From NCBI GenBank assembly GCA_001898965.1, contig MKVW01000009.1, positions 1,656,479-1,720,478 of the forward strand: a stretch of 64,000 nt of DNA, given 5' to 3'. Position 1 is the first letter of the stretch, and the number at the start of each line of letters is the position of its first letter. Below, piece after piece: positions 1 through 8,562 of the stretch. The position numbers and the translations under genes were made by a program. The stretch is from Rhizobiales bacterium 62-17. Its GTDB lineage: Bacteria; Pseudomonadota; Alphaproteobacteria; Rhizobiales; Beijerinckiaceae. Below the pieces are notes generated by a model. That model saw only the letters and a program-made list of their open reading frames with translations. It had not been told where the DNA came from and searched no databases.

Positions 1-1286
1 GTGCCTTTCAGAGCTGGAAGAAAACCACCTATGCCGAGCGCGCCGAACTGCTGCGCAAAGCGGCCGACCTGTTGGATGCCGAGGCTGAAACGGTCGTCGA
101 GCTCATGGCACGCGAGTCCGGCATGTTGGTGCCGACCAACAAGGCCGAAATCGGCATGGCCGCCAATATCGTGCGCGACAATGCCGAGGCGGGCGAGACA
201 TTCCTCTCGGCTAAACAGGTCGAAGACAACGAAAGCTGGGTCAGCGTCGAGAAGCGCCCGATCGGCGTGATCGCCGCGATCATTCCCTGGAATGCGCCGA
301 TCATTCTGGCCATGCGCAAAGTATCGCCGGCCCTGGTCTGCGGCAATACGATCGTCGTCAAGCCGGCCCCGACCGCACCGCTTGGCCTCTCCATCCTGCT
401 CAAGAAAATGGCGGCGCTGTTTCCGCCAGGGGTCATCAACGTCGTGCATGGTGGCGGCGATGTCGGTCATGCCCTGACCGTTCATCCGCTGGTCGGCAAG
501 GTCTCCTTCACCGGTGGCGGCGCGGTGGCGCGCATGATTATGAAGGACGCGGCCGACGGCATCAAAGGCGTGCAGTTCGAACTCGGCGGCAATGATCCGG
601 CGATCCTGCTGGACGATGCCGATCTCGACGATGCTTTGCCAAAATTGCTCGGCGGTGCTTTTCGCCGTTCCGGCCAGTTTTGTTTCGCGGTTAAGCGCGT
701 CTATGTGCCGTCGTCGATCTATGAAGAAGTCGTCAAGCGCATCGAGGCTGAGGTCGATAAGTTCAAGGTTGGCCATCCGCTGACCAAGGGCGTCAACTTC
801 GGGCCGATCAACAACAAGGGCCAATTCGATTTCCTGAAAGGCCTGCTCGAGCGCACCCGCAAGGGCGGCTATACGGTCAAAGAACTCGGCAGCGTCGTCG
901 CGTCGGAGACCTGGGAGCAAGGCTATTACATGCGCCCGGTCGTGGTGTCCGACATCGATCTCGAAGCCGAACTCGTCCAGGTCGAACAGTTTGGCCCACT
1001 GCTGCCGGTCGTGCGTTACGACGATCTCGATCAGGTGGTCGACAGCATCAACGATTCAGAACTGGGGCTCGGTTCCAGCATCTGGACGCGTGATTTCGAC
1101 AAGGCGCTGAAACTCGCTCAACGGCTCGAAGTCGGCATGACCTTTATCAACAACTCCGGCACGTCGCGGCTCGGCCAGAAGAACATTCCCTTCGGCGGCG
1201 TGAAGCAGAGCGGCATCGGCCGCGAAAGCTCGCCCATCGGCCTGCGTGAATATGTCGAATATCATGCGATCAATTTCCATAAGTGA
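1..1286 (+). CDS. aldehyde dehydrogenase, 5' end cut off by window edge
   Basis: NAD(P)-dependent aldehyde dehydrogenase that oxidises an aldehyde to the acid in the cytoplasm; substrate unknown. The reading frame is open from position 3, so the gene begins before the window. The ALDH signature is clear: the PWNAP stretch of the cofactor-binding region, the FTGGG turn, the general-base glutamate in FELGGND and the nucleophilic cysteine in SGQFCFA. The C-terminal GGVKQSGIGRE motif is present and the end is normal (TGA at 1284-1286). It is followed after 10 bases by a second ALDH with closely matching sequence across its length, so the two look like a tandem duplication. An SDR and a cupin follow, suggesting a small catabolic operon for an alcohol or aldehyde. 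The family is sure, the substrate is not. Confidence 0.93.
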   Translation, partial: AFQSWKKTTYAERAELLRKAADLLDAEAETVVELMARESGMLVPTNKAEIGMAANIVRDNAEAGETFLSAKQVEDNESWVSVEKRPIGVIAAIIPWNAPIILAMRKVSPALVCGNTIVVKPAPTAPLGLSILLKKMAALFPPGVINVVHGGGDVGHALTVHPLVGKVSFTGGGAVARMIMKDAADGIKGVQFELGGNDPAILLDDADLDDALPKLLGGAFRRSGQFCFAVKRVYVPSSIYEEVVKRIEAEVDKFKVGHPLTKGVNFGPINNKGQFDFLKGLLERTRKGGYTVKELGSVVASETWEQGYYMRPVVVSDIDLEAELVQVEQFGPLLPVVRYDDLDQVVDSINDSELGLGSSIWTRDFDKALKLAQRLEVGMTFINNSGTSRLGQKNIPFGGVKQSGIGRESSPIGLREYVEYHAINFHK

Positions 1287-1296
1287 GGCATCCGTC

Positions 1297-2772
1297 ATGA
1301 CCAAACGCGTTACACCGGCCACGTTGACGGTGGACAATTTCATCGACGGAGCCTGGGTCGGATCGGACGAGCGTTTCGACGTCCGCGATCCCGGCCGGCG
1401 CGCGGACGTTATCGCGCGTGTCGCCGTCGCCGATGAGGCGCAGGTCGATCGCGCCGTCGAATCCGCCCATAAGGCATTAAAACCTTGGGGCGCCATTTCG
1501 ATCGACGATCGCGCCGCCGCCGTTCTGCGTGCGGCCGACCTCATCGAGGCGGAGGCGGAGAAGGGCATCGAAGGCTTGGCCGGTGTCGTGGTGCGCGAGA
1601 CTGGTATGCTGCCCGTCGAAATCATCATGGAGCTGCGTGGCGCGGCCTATGCGGCCCGCGACAATGTCGAAGCCGCCAAAGTGGCGCTCGAACCGGTCAT
1701 CGTCGAAGACAAGGCGAGCATCGTGCGCATCGAACATCGCCCGATCGGCGTCGTCGCCGCCATCGTGCCGTGGAATGCGCCCATTGTCCTCCTCATCCGC
1801 AAGTTCGCCCCGGCACTGGTGGCCGGCGACACGCTGGTGATCAAGACGCCGCCAACGGCCCCTGTCGGTGTCGCCATTCTGATGGAAAAACTGGCCGGTC
1901 TGTTCCCGCGCGGCGTCATCAATGTGGTGCACGGCGGCGCTGAGACGGGTGCCGCGCTCTCGGCGCATCCGAAAGTCCGCCTGATTTCCTTCACCGGCGG
2001 CGGCGCGGCGGCCAAGCAGATCATGAAGACCGCGGCCGATACGCTGAAGAACGTACAGTTCGAACTCGGCGGTAATGATGCGGCGATCGTGCTCGACGAT
2101 GTCGACATGAACAAGGCGATCCCGACTTTGATCGCCGGTGCTTTTCATCGGTCGGGGCAGTTTTGCTTCGCCATCAAGCGGCTCTATGTGCCTGAAAGCA
2201 TCTACGACGCCTTTTTCGACAAGCTGGTGGCTGAGATCGATGCCTTCCGTGTCGGCCATCCCATGGATCCCCGTACCACCTTTGGTCCGATCAACAATCC
2301 GGGGCAGCTCGCCTATCTCAAAAGCCTCGTCGAGAAGACCCACGCCGCTGGCGGCGAATTGATCGAATTGGGCCACAAGGTCGATCCGGAAAGCTGGGAC
2401 GAAGGCAATTACATGCTGCCCGTTCTGGTCAGGAAGCCGGCCGGCGATTTCGATATCGTCACCTGCGAACAGTTCGGCCCGGTCCTGCCGGTGATGAGCT
2501 ACAAGAGCGAGGACGAAGTCGTCGCTCTGGCCAACGGCACCGAATATGGTCTCGGCTCCAGCATCTGGACCAGCGATTTCGAGCGCGGCGTCGCGCTGGC
2601 ACGTCGCCTTGAAGCCGGCATGACTTATATCAACAAGAACGCGCAATCGCGTCTCGGTCGTCGCCACATGCCGTTCGGCGGCATCAAGCAGAGCGGGATC
2701 GGCACCGAGAATTCCGAACTCGGTTTGGCCGAGTTCACCGAAATTCACGCGATGAACTTCCATAAGGTGTGA
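1297..2772 (+). CDS. aldehyde dehydrogenase, paralogue of the preceding gene
   Basis: A 491-residue NAD(P)-dependent aldehyde dehydrogenase, of usual family length. It carries PWNAP, FTGGG, the base glutamate in FELGGND, the catalytic cysteine in SGQFCFA and the C-terminal GGIKQSGIG motif. I chose ATG 1297 because the open frame upstream (from 1246) runs back into the preceding gene and because a GAGG lies just before this start. It is parallel to the upstream ALDH over almost the whole alignment, including the GPINN stretch, so it arose by duplication. Keeping both copies suggests two related aldehydes or different cofactor preferences. This is inference. The TGA overlaps the possible GTG start of the SDR gene, so the two are probably translationally coupled. 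Confidence 0.95.
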   Translation: MTKRVTPATLTVDNFIDGAWVGSDERFDVRDPGRRADVIARVAVADEAQVDRAVESAHKALKPWGAISIDDRAAAVLRAADLIEAEAEKGIEGLAGVVVRETGMLPVEIIMELRGAAYAARDNVEAAKVALEPVIVEDKASIVRIEHRPIGVVAAIVPWNAPIVLLIRKFAPALVAGDTLVIKTPPTAPVGVAILMEKLAGLFPRGVINVVHGGAETGAALSAHPKVRLISFTGGGAAAKQIMKTAADTLKNVQFELGGNDAAIVLDDVDMNKAIPTLIAGAFHRSGQFCFAIKRLYVPESIYDAFFDKLVAEIDAFRVGHPMDPRTTFGPINNPGQLAYLKSLVEKTHAAGGELIELGHKVDPESWDEGNYMLPVLVRKPAGDFDIVTCEQFGPVLPVMSYKSEDEVVALANGTEYGLGSSIWTSDFERGVALARRLEAGMTYINKNAQSRLGRRHMPFGGIKQSGIGTENSELGLAEFTEIHAMNFHKV

Positions 2773-2774
2773 CC

Positions 2775-3554
2775 ATGGCGCTTCCCGCATTTCCCCTTAA
2801 CGAAACGCCTGGCCTGTTACGCGGCAAAACCGCTTTAGTGACCGGTGGCGCCTCAGGCATTGGCCGCGCCACTGCGGCGCTGTTTCAGGCGAGCGGCGCC
2901 AAGGTCATCGTCGCCGACATCGGCGCGAAGGAGAGTGATCGGGCCGTGGACGGCGAATTCGGCCCGCTGTGGCATGCGGATGTCGCCGATGAGAACAGCG
3001 TGGCGCGACTGGCGACGCGCATCGGGGCAGGGCGGAGCACGCTCGATATTCTGGTCAATTGCGCTGGCGTGCCGCAATCCTATACGCCGATCGAGACCAT
3101 GACCGTTGAGGCATGGGATCGCATCATGAATGTCAACGCGCGCTCGCTGTTCCTGATGGCGAAACATTTTCTGCCGCTGCTGCGTGCCAGCGGTCATGCA
3201 TCGATCGTCAACATATGCTCAGTCATCGCCGTCCGGCCGAAGCCTGGTCTAGCCGCTTATGGTGCCTCGAAGGCGGCCGCTGTCGCGACCACTCAATCCC
3301 TGGCGCTGGAACTGGCGAAGGATGGCATCCGCGTCAACGGCATCAATCCTGGCGCCACCGAGACGCCGATGCTGAGCGGCTTTACGGGCGGCAAGGACGT
3401 GCAGGAGGTGGTCGGTTCTTTCGCCAGCCAGATTCCGATGGGGGAGATCATTCGTCCCGACGACATCGCGGGTGCGGCGCTTTACCTCGCCTCCGATCTC
3501 GCGCGTCTGGTGACGGGTGCGACGCTCAACGTCGATGGTGGTCGCACCGTGTAA
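2775..3554 (+). CDS. SDR family NAD(P)-dependent oxidoreductase
   Basis: A 259-residue classical short-chain dehydrogenase/reductase, likely acting on an alcohol or carbonyl in the same pathway as the two aldehyde dehydrogenases just upstream. Seen: the nucleotide-binding TGGASGIG motif near residue 24, a D after the second strand (VADIG) that favours NAD, NCAG, the catalytic serine in NICSVIA, the YxxxK motif in YGASK, and the usual C-terminal VDGG. ATG 2775 is preferred; a GTG at 2769 overlapping the preceding stop would add two residues. The gene is in an operon with the ALDH pair. Substrate cannot be read from sequence. Confidence 0.93.
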   Translation: MALPAFPLNETPGLLRGKTALVTGGASGIGRATAALFQASGAKVIVADIGAKESDRAVDGEFGPLWHADVADENSVARLATRIGAGRSTLDILVNCAGVPQSYTPIETMTVEAWDRIMNVNARSLFLMAKHFLPLLRASGHASIVNICSVIAVRPKPGLAAYGASKAAAVATTQSLALELAKDGIRVNGINPGATETPMLSGFTGGKDVQEVVGSFASQIPMGEIIRPDDIAGAALYLASDLARLVTGATLNVDGGRTV

Positions 3555-3647
3555 TTCTTCGGACGTGATTGCCGATGGCCGGCATGGTTGCGCGGCGCGG
3601 CGAGACGACTTACCAAAGGGCCTTCGATCATTGGAGAGGAAGCCCGC

Positions 3648-4124
3648 ATGTCGATCACAGTCCGCCGCGTCGTCACAGGCCATACGAAGGACGGCAAAGC
3701 CACCGTCATGATTGACGAGACGGTGACAAGCTCAGCGGAAAGTCGGCCGGGCGCCAATCCGACGGTGATCTGGACCTCCGAGGGCTTTCCGGTCAGCAAC
3801 GATGGCAATGTTGACGAATCCAAGCGTAAGACCTCGACGGCCCATCCCAATGGCACGGTGTTTCGCGTCATCAGCTTTGCGCCTGGCGTCCACCCGCGCA
3901 ACCACCGCACCGATTCCCTCGACTACGCGGTGGTCATGTCCGGCGAAATCGTCATGGACCTTGACGGCGAAGAAGTGCTTCTGCGCGCCGGTGATGTTCT
4001 GGTGCAGCGCGGCACCATTCACAATTGGTTCAATCGCGGCACCGAACCCTGCGTGATCGCCTTCGTCCTCATCGCCGCCAATCCCGTGACTGTCGATGGC
4101 AAGGCTTTGACCGCCCAGGGGTGA
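3648..4124 (+). CDS. cupin domain protein
   Basis: A 158-residue single-domain cupin. The two cupin motifs are visible: a PGVHPRNHRTDSLDY-like first motif with metal-ligand histidines, and a second one ending AGDVLVQRGTIHNW. Small cupins of this kind bind a metal and act as isomerases, dioxygenase-like enzymes or sensors; the sequence does not say which. ATG 3648 follows a strong GGAGAGGA at 3633-3640. An upstream in-frame start at 3588 lacks such a site. It is probably the last gene of the ALDH-ALDH-SDR operon, 93 bases after the SDR gene, and may process the same substrate. Confidence 0.85.
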   Translation: MSITVRRVVTGHTKDGKATVMIDETVTSSAESRPGANPTVIWTSEGFPVSNDGNVDESKRKTSTAHPNGTVFRVISFAPGVHPRNHRTDSLDYAVVMSGEIVMDLDGEEVLLRAGDVLVQRGTIHNWFNRGTEPCVIAFVLIAANPVTVDGKALTAQG

Positions 4125-4143
4125 ATGGACTTAGGCGAAGCCC

Positions 4144-4177
4144 TCATACCGGACACGCTGAGCATGATCCGGTATGA
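4144..4177. terminator. inverted repeat between convergent genes, possible terminator or REP-like unit
   Basis: A perfect 10-base inverted repeat (TCATACCGGA at 4144-4153 and its complement at 4168-4177) with a 14-base loop lies between the convergent cupin and Clp genes. No T-run follows on either strand, so a bidirectional hairpin terminator is possible but not certain. Its shape also fits a short dispersed extragenic palindrome. I saw no second copy in the window. Confidence 0.45.
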
Positions 4178-4228
4178 AGGGGCATGCGAGCGACGGGCAT
4201 CCCCCCTTTGCTCGCGGTTCCAGCAGCG

Positions 4229-7024
4229 CTATTGCGCCGCCTGCTGATTTGACTTGCCCTCGTCGCTGGCTGCCTTAGGCGCTTTTGAGCGTTTGGCCGG
4301 CGACGCCGGTTTGGCGGTGGCGTCGCCGTTTTTGAGGACGGGAGCCGCCTGTTCGATGGTGAAGGCCACCTTGTCGGTTTTTGCATCAAAGGTGCAGACG
4401 ACGCGATTGCCTTCCTTGATGTCGCCCTTCAACATGGATTTGGCCAATTCGGTCTCGAGCTGCTGCCGGATCTGCCGGCGCAGTTCGCGCGCGCCGAACT
4501 CGGGCTGATAGCCTTCCTTGGCGAAGTGATCGACCAGGCTCTCGTCGAACACCAGTTCGATCTCCTGTCCTTGCGCGATCTTCTGCACCCGCTGCAATTG
4601 CAGCCGGACGATCTGCTTGATCTGTTCCTGATCGAGCGATTGGAAGATGATGATCTCGTCGATCCGGTTGATGAATTCTGGCCGGAAATGCGAACGCAGA
4701 ACGCTCATCACGTCGTCGCGCACCGATCCTGTTGACGTCGGATGGAAGCCGACTTGTCCACGGCGCCCCATCACCACATCCGAGGCCAGATTGCTGGTGG
4801 CGATGATCAGCGTGTTGGAAAAATCGACAACCCGGCCTTTACCATCGGTCAGACGGCCATCGTCGAAGACCTGTAAAAGAACGTTGTAAACGTCCGCATG
4901 CGCCTTCTCGATCTCATCGAGCAGGATGACGCAATAGGGCCGGCGGCGCACGCGCTCGGTGAGCTGCCCGCCTTCGTCATAGCCGACATAACCCGGAGGC
5001 GCGCCGATCAGGCGGGCCACCGCATGGCGCTCCATATATTCGCTCATGTCGATGCGCACGACGGCATCTTCGTCGCCGAAGACGACCTCGGCCAGAGCCT
5101 TGGCCAGCTCGGTCTTCCCGACGCCGGTGGGCCCTAAGAAAAGGAACGTGGCGATCGGGCGATGGCCTTGCTGCAAACCGGCACGCGACAGACGCACCGC
5201 GTCGCTGACGGCGCGGATCGCTTCCTCCTGTCCAATCACGCGCTGATGCAGCCGCTCCTCCATGCGCAGCAGTTTGGCCTTCTCTTCTTCCGTCAGCTCC
5301 GTCACGGGAATGCCGGTCAGTTTCGAGACGATCTCGGCCACCTGTTCGGGGGAGACGCCCGCTGTGCTGGAACCGACTTTCCGCGTCCAGGCATCCGTTG
5401 CCTCAGTCAGCGTTTTTTCCTTGGCGGCGAGTTGGGCGTCGAAGTCCTTGACGCGATCGAATTGCTTGCGCGAAGCGGCATAATCATGCTCGCGCTTCAA
5501 TTGCGCGATCTCGGCTTCCAGTTCGTGGATGTCGGCTGGCCGCGACGTCGTCGACAAACGCACACGCGCCGCCGCCTGATCGATCAGGTCGATGGCTTTG
5601 TCCGGTAGGAAGCGTCCGGTGATATAGCGGTCGGAGAGTTCCGCTGCCGCGACAAAAGCTTCATCCTGGATCGTCACCTTGTGATGCGCTTCCAGGCGGT
5701 CGCGCAGGCCACGCAGGATGGCGATGGTCTGTTCCACCGTCGGCTCGGCGACAAGAACAGGCTGGAAGCGTCGTTCCAGCGCCGCATCCTTCTCGATATA
5801 CTTTTGATATTCGCTGAGCGTCGTCGCACCGATTAGATTCATTTCGCCGCGCGCCATCGCCGGCTTAAACACATTGGCGATGTCGAGCCCGCCTTCGCCG
5901 CCGCCTTGCCCGGCCCCGACGATGGTATGAACTTCGTCGATGAACAGCAGCAGTTCGTCGCGCTTTCCGGCGATCTCGTCCATCACCTGTTTGACGCGCT
6001 CTTCGAATTCGCCGCGATATTTCGAGCCCGCGACGAGCGAATTCACATTGAGTTCGACGAGGCGTTTGTCGCGCAGGACCTCGGGAATGTCGCCATTGAC
6101 GATGCGCTGCGCCAAACCTTCGACAATGGCGGTTTTGCCGACGCCGGGCTCACCGATCAGAACGGGATTGTTCTTTTTGCGCCGCGCCAGGATTTCGATC
6201 GTCGTCTCGACTTCTTTAGAACGGCCGATCACCGGATCGAGCTTGCCTTCGCGCGCCATTTTCGTCAGGTCGCGACTGTATTTGTCGAGTTGCGGCGTGT
6301 TGGTGGGGGTGTCGACATGGCCTTTCTCGGCACCTTTGCCGACCACTTTCACCGTCTGCTGCCGCAGAGCTTGAGGCGTCAGGCCATAGCGCTGCAACAG
6401 GTTGCCGGCAAAACTGTCGGGAATTTCAGCCAGGCCCAGCAAGATATGCTCTGGCCCCACATAGGAATGCCCCAGTTCGCGCGAAGCGATGAAGGCGCGG
6501 TCGAGCGCGCTTTTGACGCGCGGCGAAACGCCGATACCACCTTCGCGCGGTTGCGCCGGAGCCTCGCTCTTGGGTGCATGGGTTTCGATTTGATGGCGCA
6601 GTTCGTCGACCGAGATCTTGAATTGCTTGAGCAGCGTCTGCACCACGTCGCTTTCCGGCAGTTCGTAGAGCAGATCTTCCGTATCGACGAGTTGCCGGCC
6701 CGATTGTACGGCACGCTCGGCGGCGCGCTGTAATATCTCTTTGGCCTGGTCGCTGAAATGATCCTGGAGATTGACCGCATCCGTGCCCGGAGTGCCTCGC
6801 CGTCCACCCATGCGCGGTGTGTTGGCGCCTCCCCCTTGCATGAAGTCGTCGAGCAGGCCGCCCTGAAACAGGGATTCGAGCGGCGACAAAGTTCGCTGAT
6901 GGCGCATCAGTTGCGCATAGTGATAGTCACAAATATCGAGTTCGCGTTCTTGATTGTTCTGGAGGACCGCGACCCGAATGGCGGCGGGGCGAACCCCGCA
7001 TATATCACACATGCGCTGCGCCAT
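4229..7024 (-). CDS. Clp/Hsp100 AAA+ ATPase with N-terminal zinc finger (ClpG/ClpK-like or ClpC/E-like)
   Basis: A 931-residue Hsp100 unfoldase/disaggregase. Order of parts: a Cys4-type finger at about 6-35 (C6, C9, C32, H35), a glycine-rich linker, two Clp_N-like repeats (about 89-152 and 166-230), AAA-1 with Walker A GEPGVGKT at 291 and FIDEVH Walker B, a short ClpC-length middle domain (about 500-550), AAA-2 with Walker A GPTGVGKT at 631 and LLDEIEKAH, and a lysine/alanine-rich C-terminal tail. ClpG/ClpK disaggregases are known to have such an extra N1 domain and C-terminal extension. However a VGF tripeptide at 758-760 sits where ClpA and ClpC bind ClpP. ATG 7024 follows GGGAGG; an upstream frame to 7072 is non-coding. 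A CTTGAC box at 7115-7120 (complement) could be a heat-shock -35, weakly supported. Confidence 0.93.
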   Translation of the reverse strand: MAQRMCDICGVRPAAIRVAVLQNNQERELDICDYHYAQLMRHQRTLSPLESLFQGGLLDDFMQGGGANTPRMGGRRGTPGTDAVNLQDHFSDQAKEILQRAAERAVQSGRQLVDTEDLLYELPESDVVQTLLKQFKISVDELRHQIETHAPKSEAPAQPREGGIGVSPRVKSALDRAFIASRELGHSYVGPEHILLGLAEIPDSFAGNLLQRYGLTPQALRQQTVKVVGKGAEKGHVDTPTNTPQLDKYSRDLTKMAREGKLDPVIGRSKEVETTIEILARRKKNNPVLIGEPGVGKTAIVEGLAQRIVNGDIPEVLRDKRLVELNVNSLVAGSKYRGEFEERVKQVMDEIAGKRDELLLFIDEVHTIVGAGQGGGEGGLDIANVFKPAMARGEMNLIGATTLSEYQKYIEKDAALERRFQPVLVAEPTVEQTIAILRGLRDRLEAHHKVTIQDEAFVAAAELSDRYITGRFLPDKAIDLIDQAAARVRLSTTSRPADIHELEAEIAQLKREHDYAASRKQFDRVKDFDAQLAAKEKTLTEATDAWTRKVGSSTAGVSPEQVAEIVSKLTGIPVTELTEEEKAKLLRMEERLHQRVIGQEEAIRAVSDAVRLSRAGLQQGHRPIATFLFLGPTGVGKTELAKALAEVVFGDEDAVVRIDMSEYMERHAVARLIGAPPGYVGYDEGGQLTERVRRRPYCVILLDEIEKAHADVYNVLLQVFDDGRLTDGKGRVVDFSNTLIIATSNLASDVVMGRRGQVGFHPTSTGSVRDDVMSVLRSHFRPEFINRIDEIIIFQSLDQEQIKQIVRLQLQRVQKIAQGQEIELVFDESLVDHFAKEGYQPEFGARELRRQIRQQLETELAKSMLKGDIKEGNRVVCTFDAKTDKVAFTIEQAAPVLKNGDATAKPASPAKRSKAPKAASDEGKSNQQAAQ

Positions 7025-7161
7025 ACTCGCCTCCCTTTCGACTCCAACTATCGCCTGACGACGACTGAACAACGAAAAGTCTGGCCCAGATGTTCCCCGA
7101 AGGCGCGCGTCATTGTCAAGGCGAATGCCCTTTTTGCGATCATGCGCGTGCTTGGGTCAAA

Positions 7162-7953
7162 TCAGAAGAATTCGTCCAAGAGCCGATAGAAACTCAATAA
7201 ATCAGCGTCTGCCTGCGCGCCGTAACGGCGCAGGAAGGGAGCAATCCAATTCTCTCCGAGATTATAATGAATGCTCCAGCTCGTCAGTGCCAAATCTTGA
7301 TGGCGATCCGCCACGCCCAGGCGAGCACAATCGATGAAGCCAGTGAAGCGATTAGCAGTGGCCATGAGATTGGGCAGGCAGGCATCGCCGTGGGTCACCA
7401 CCAGGTCTTCGCGGGCTGGACGGCGGCGCACAAGCTCCTCAAAAACTTTCGAAACGGGCCAGCCCAAACGCTCGTCATCGAAATCGCTCTCGTCGACCAC
7501 GCCTGCTGTCATCCGTGCTTCGGCCGCCGCGATACGGCGCTCAAGCCGCTGATCGAAGGGGCAGGCGGACGCATCGAGACGATGCAGATCGCGCAACGCG
7601 TCGGCAGCGATTGTGACAATCTGTTCCGCGGTCAAATGCGGCGAGGAGGCGAGGTCCTGGCCGGGCAGGGCCTGCATCAGCAGCCAATTGCGGGCACCAT
7701 CACGGCTCTCGTTCAAGACGTCTGGGCACGCTATGTCGCAGGCCCTTAGCCAGCGTAAACGCCGCGCCTCATCCGGCAATTCGCCGAACGCATCGGCTGG
7801 CTCCGTTTTGACGAAAAGTGTCGGCTTCCCGCTGGCCTCAAGCCGATAGATCGCCGCCGTCGAGCGGCCGATGGTCTGTTGTGTCCAGCGATAGCCGGCA
7901 AGATCGCTCTGCCAGCTTGGCGGCATATCGAGCGGGGCAAGGGTGTCGGCCAT
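7162..7953 (-). CDS. APH(3')-type aminoglycoside phosphotransferase
   Basis: A 263-residue kinase of the APH(3') family, which phosphorylates the 3'-hydroxyl of kanamycin-type aminoglycosides using ATP. The catalytic loop VTHGDACLPN places Asp190 and Asn195, and Asp208 follows in FIDCARLGVADRHQD; these match the positions of catalytic Asp190, Asn195 and Asp208 in the well-studied APH(3')-IIIa. The C-terminal DEFF ending is also family-typical. The length is normal and there is no sign of an integron or transposon around it, so it looks like a resident chromosomal gene. Whether it confers resistance, or phosphorylates another sugar-bearing compound, cannot be read. It points toward the Clp gene but is separated from it by about 140 bases. 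Confidence 0.9.
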   Translation of the reverse strand: MADTLAPLDMPPSWQSDLAGYRWTQQTIGRSTAAIYRLEASGKPTLFVKTEPADAFGELPDEARRLRWLRACDIACPDVLNESRDGARNWLLMQALPGQDLASSPHLTAEQIVTIAADALRDLHRLDASACPFDQRLERRIAAAEARMTAGVVDESDFDDERLGWPVSKVFEELVRRRPAREDLVVTHGDACLPNLMATANRFTGFIDCARLGVADRHQDLALTSWSIHYNLGENWIAPFLRRYGAQADADLLSFYRLLDEFF

Positions 7954-8280
7954 GGTCCTGCATCACATCCATGAAACGGCGGCCGTAAAACGATACCAAC
8001 GTATAGGTTCGCTACACCCTGGTGCCATTGACGGTCCTTGTCCTGGCGTTCACAAGGACTATGTCATTACGGCGTTAAGGCCTCGATTTATCGAGGCAAT
8101 CGACTGGAAAGGCAAATGGACAACGACCCGAGTAGTCGTCCGGCCGCGCCTTCAGGCTCAGGTCGGACTCAAAAACCCATTTCGACTGCTGCTGGCGCCG
8201 CCCGCCGGTTGAGCCTCGGCCAGGCTTAGTCCTGTCCCGCTCGCATCCGGGCCCGTGAGAAGCGGTCAAGGAGGTGAGCC
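7954..8280 (+). promoter_or_regulatory. gene-free leader region with three consecutive hairpins
   Basis: No gene is supported in these 327 bases. On the plus strand three inverted repeats follow each other: GTCCTTGT at 8034-8041 with its complement at 8052-8059 (8-bp stem, 10-base loop); GCCTCGAT at 8080-8087 with ATCGAGGC at 8090-8097; and ACGAC at 8123-8127 with GTCGT at 8135-8139. The region ends in AAGGAGGTGA at 8268-8277, a near-perfect ribosome-binding site for the next gene. The arrangement fits a structured 5' leader RNA controlling the ABC/MgtC operon. I could not match it to a riboswitch class from memory. The divergent APH promoter must also lie here. Confidence 0.45.
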
Positions 8281-8484
8281 ATGAACAACATCATTTTCTT
8301 CCCCCGCAAGGTTGCGGCCCCCGCGCGCGGCTGCGTCATCAAAGAGACGGTGCGGCCGGTGCTCGTCGCCGTCTGGCATCGCAACCCGGTCAACGGTCGG
8401 CTGGAATGCCATTGGGTCGCCGATCATGCGCCAGGCCACGGCGAAGGCCTGCGGTCCGGCACGTCGGATCGACGCGCGGCTTAA
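8281..8484 (+). CDS. 67-residue protein of unknown function
   Basis: I do not recognise this protein. The start is strongly supported by AAGGAGGTGA six bases before ATG 8281. It is small and basic, with a hydrophobic patch (PVLVAVWHRNP) followed by LECHWV with a cysteine and a histidine; there is no signal peptide or clear membrane helix. A perfect 13-bp hairpin begins 10 bases after its stop and the fused ABC permease gene starts 79 bases after it. Its position between a structured leader and a hairpin suggests it could be either a regulatory leader ORF or a small partner of the transporter. Both are inference. Confidence 0.7.
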   Translation: MNNIIFFPRKVAAPARGCVIKETVRPVLVAVWHRNPVNGRLECHWVADHAPGHGEGLRSGTSDRRAA

Positions 8485-8494
8485 ATTCATTCTG

Positions 8495-8524
8495 AAGCCT
8501 GGCCGCGCCTGCGCGGCCAGGCTT
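8495..8524 (+). terminator. strong hairpin after the 67-residue gene, possible attenuator
   Basis: Perfect 13-bp stem (8495-8507 pairing with 8512-8524) with a CCTG loop. No immediate T-run follows, only a T-rich stretch about 10 bases on (around 8531-8546). It lies between the small gene and the ABC permease gene in the same direction, so partial termination or attenuation into the transporter operon is plausible. Confidence 0.55.
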
Positions 8525-8562
8525 CGCTCTGCCTCTTTATGTTTTTGGTCTGAGGTCGATCC

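Noticed and set aside
1-2772. MmsA (methylmalonate-semialdehyde dehydrogenase) identity for the ALDHs
   Set aside because: They lie 44 kb from the mmsB module, in an operon with an SDR and cupin, and no MmsA-specific features were noted.
7943-8212. 89-codon plus-strand frame in the leader region
   Set aside because: No ribosome-binding site and it covers the hairpins; a structured leader explains the region better.
7954-8280. yybP-ykoY or other named riboswitch class
   Set aside because: The conserved loop sequences I could recall are not present; left as an unassigned structured leader.
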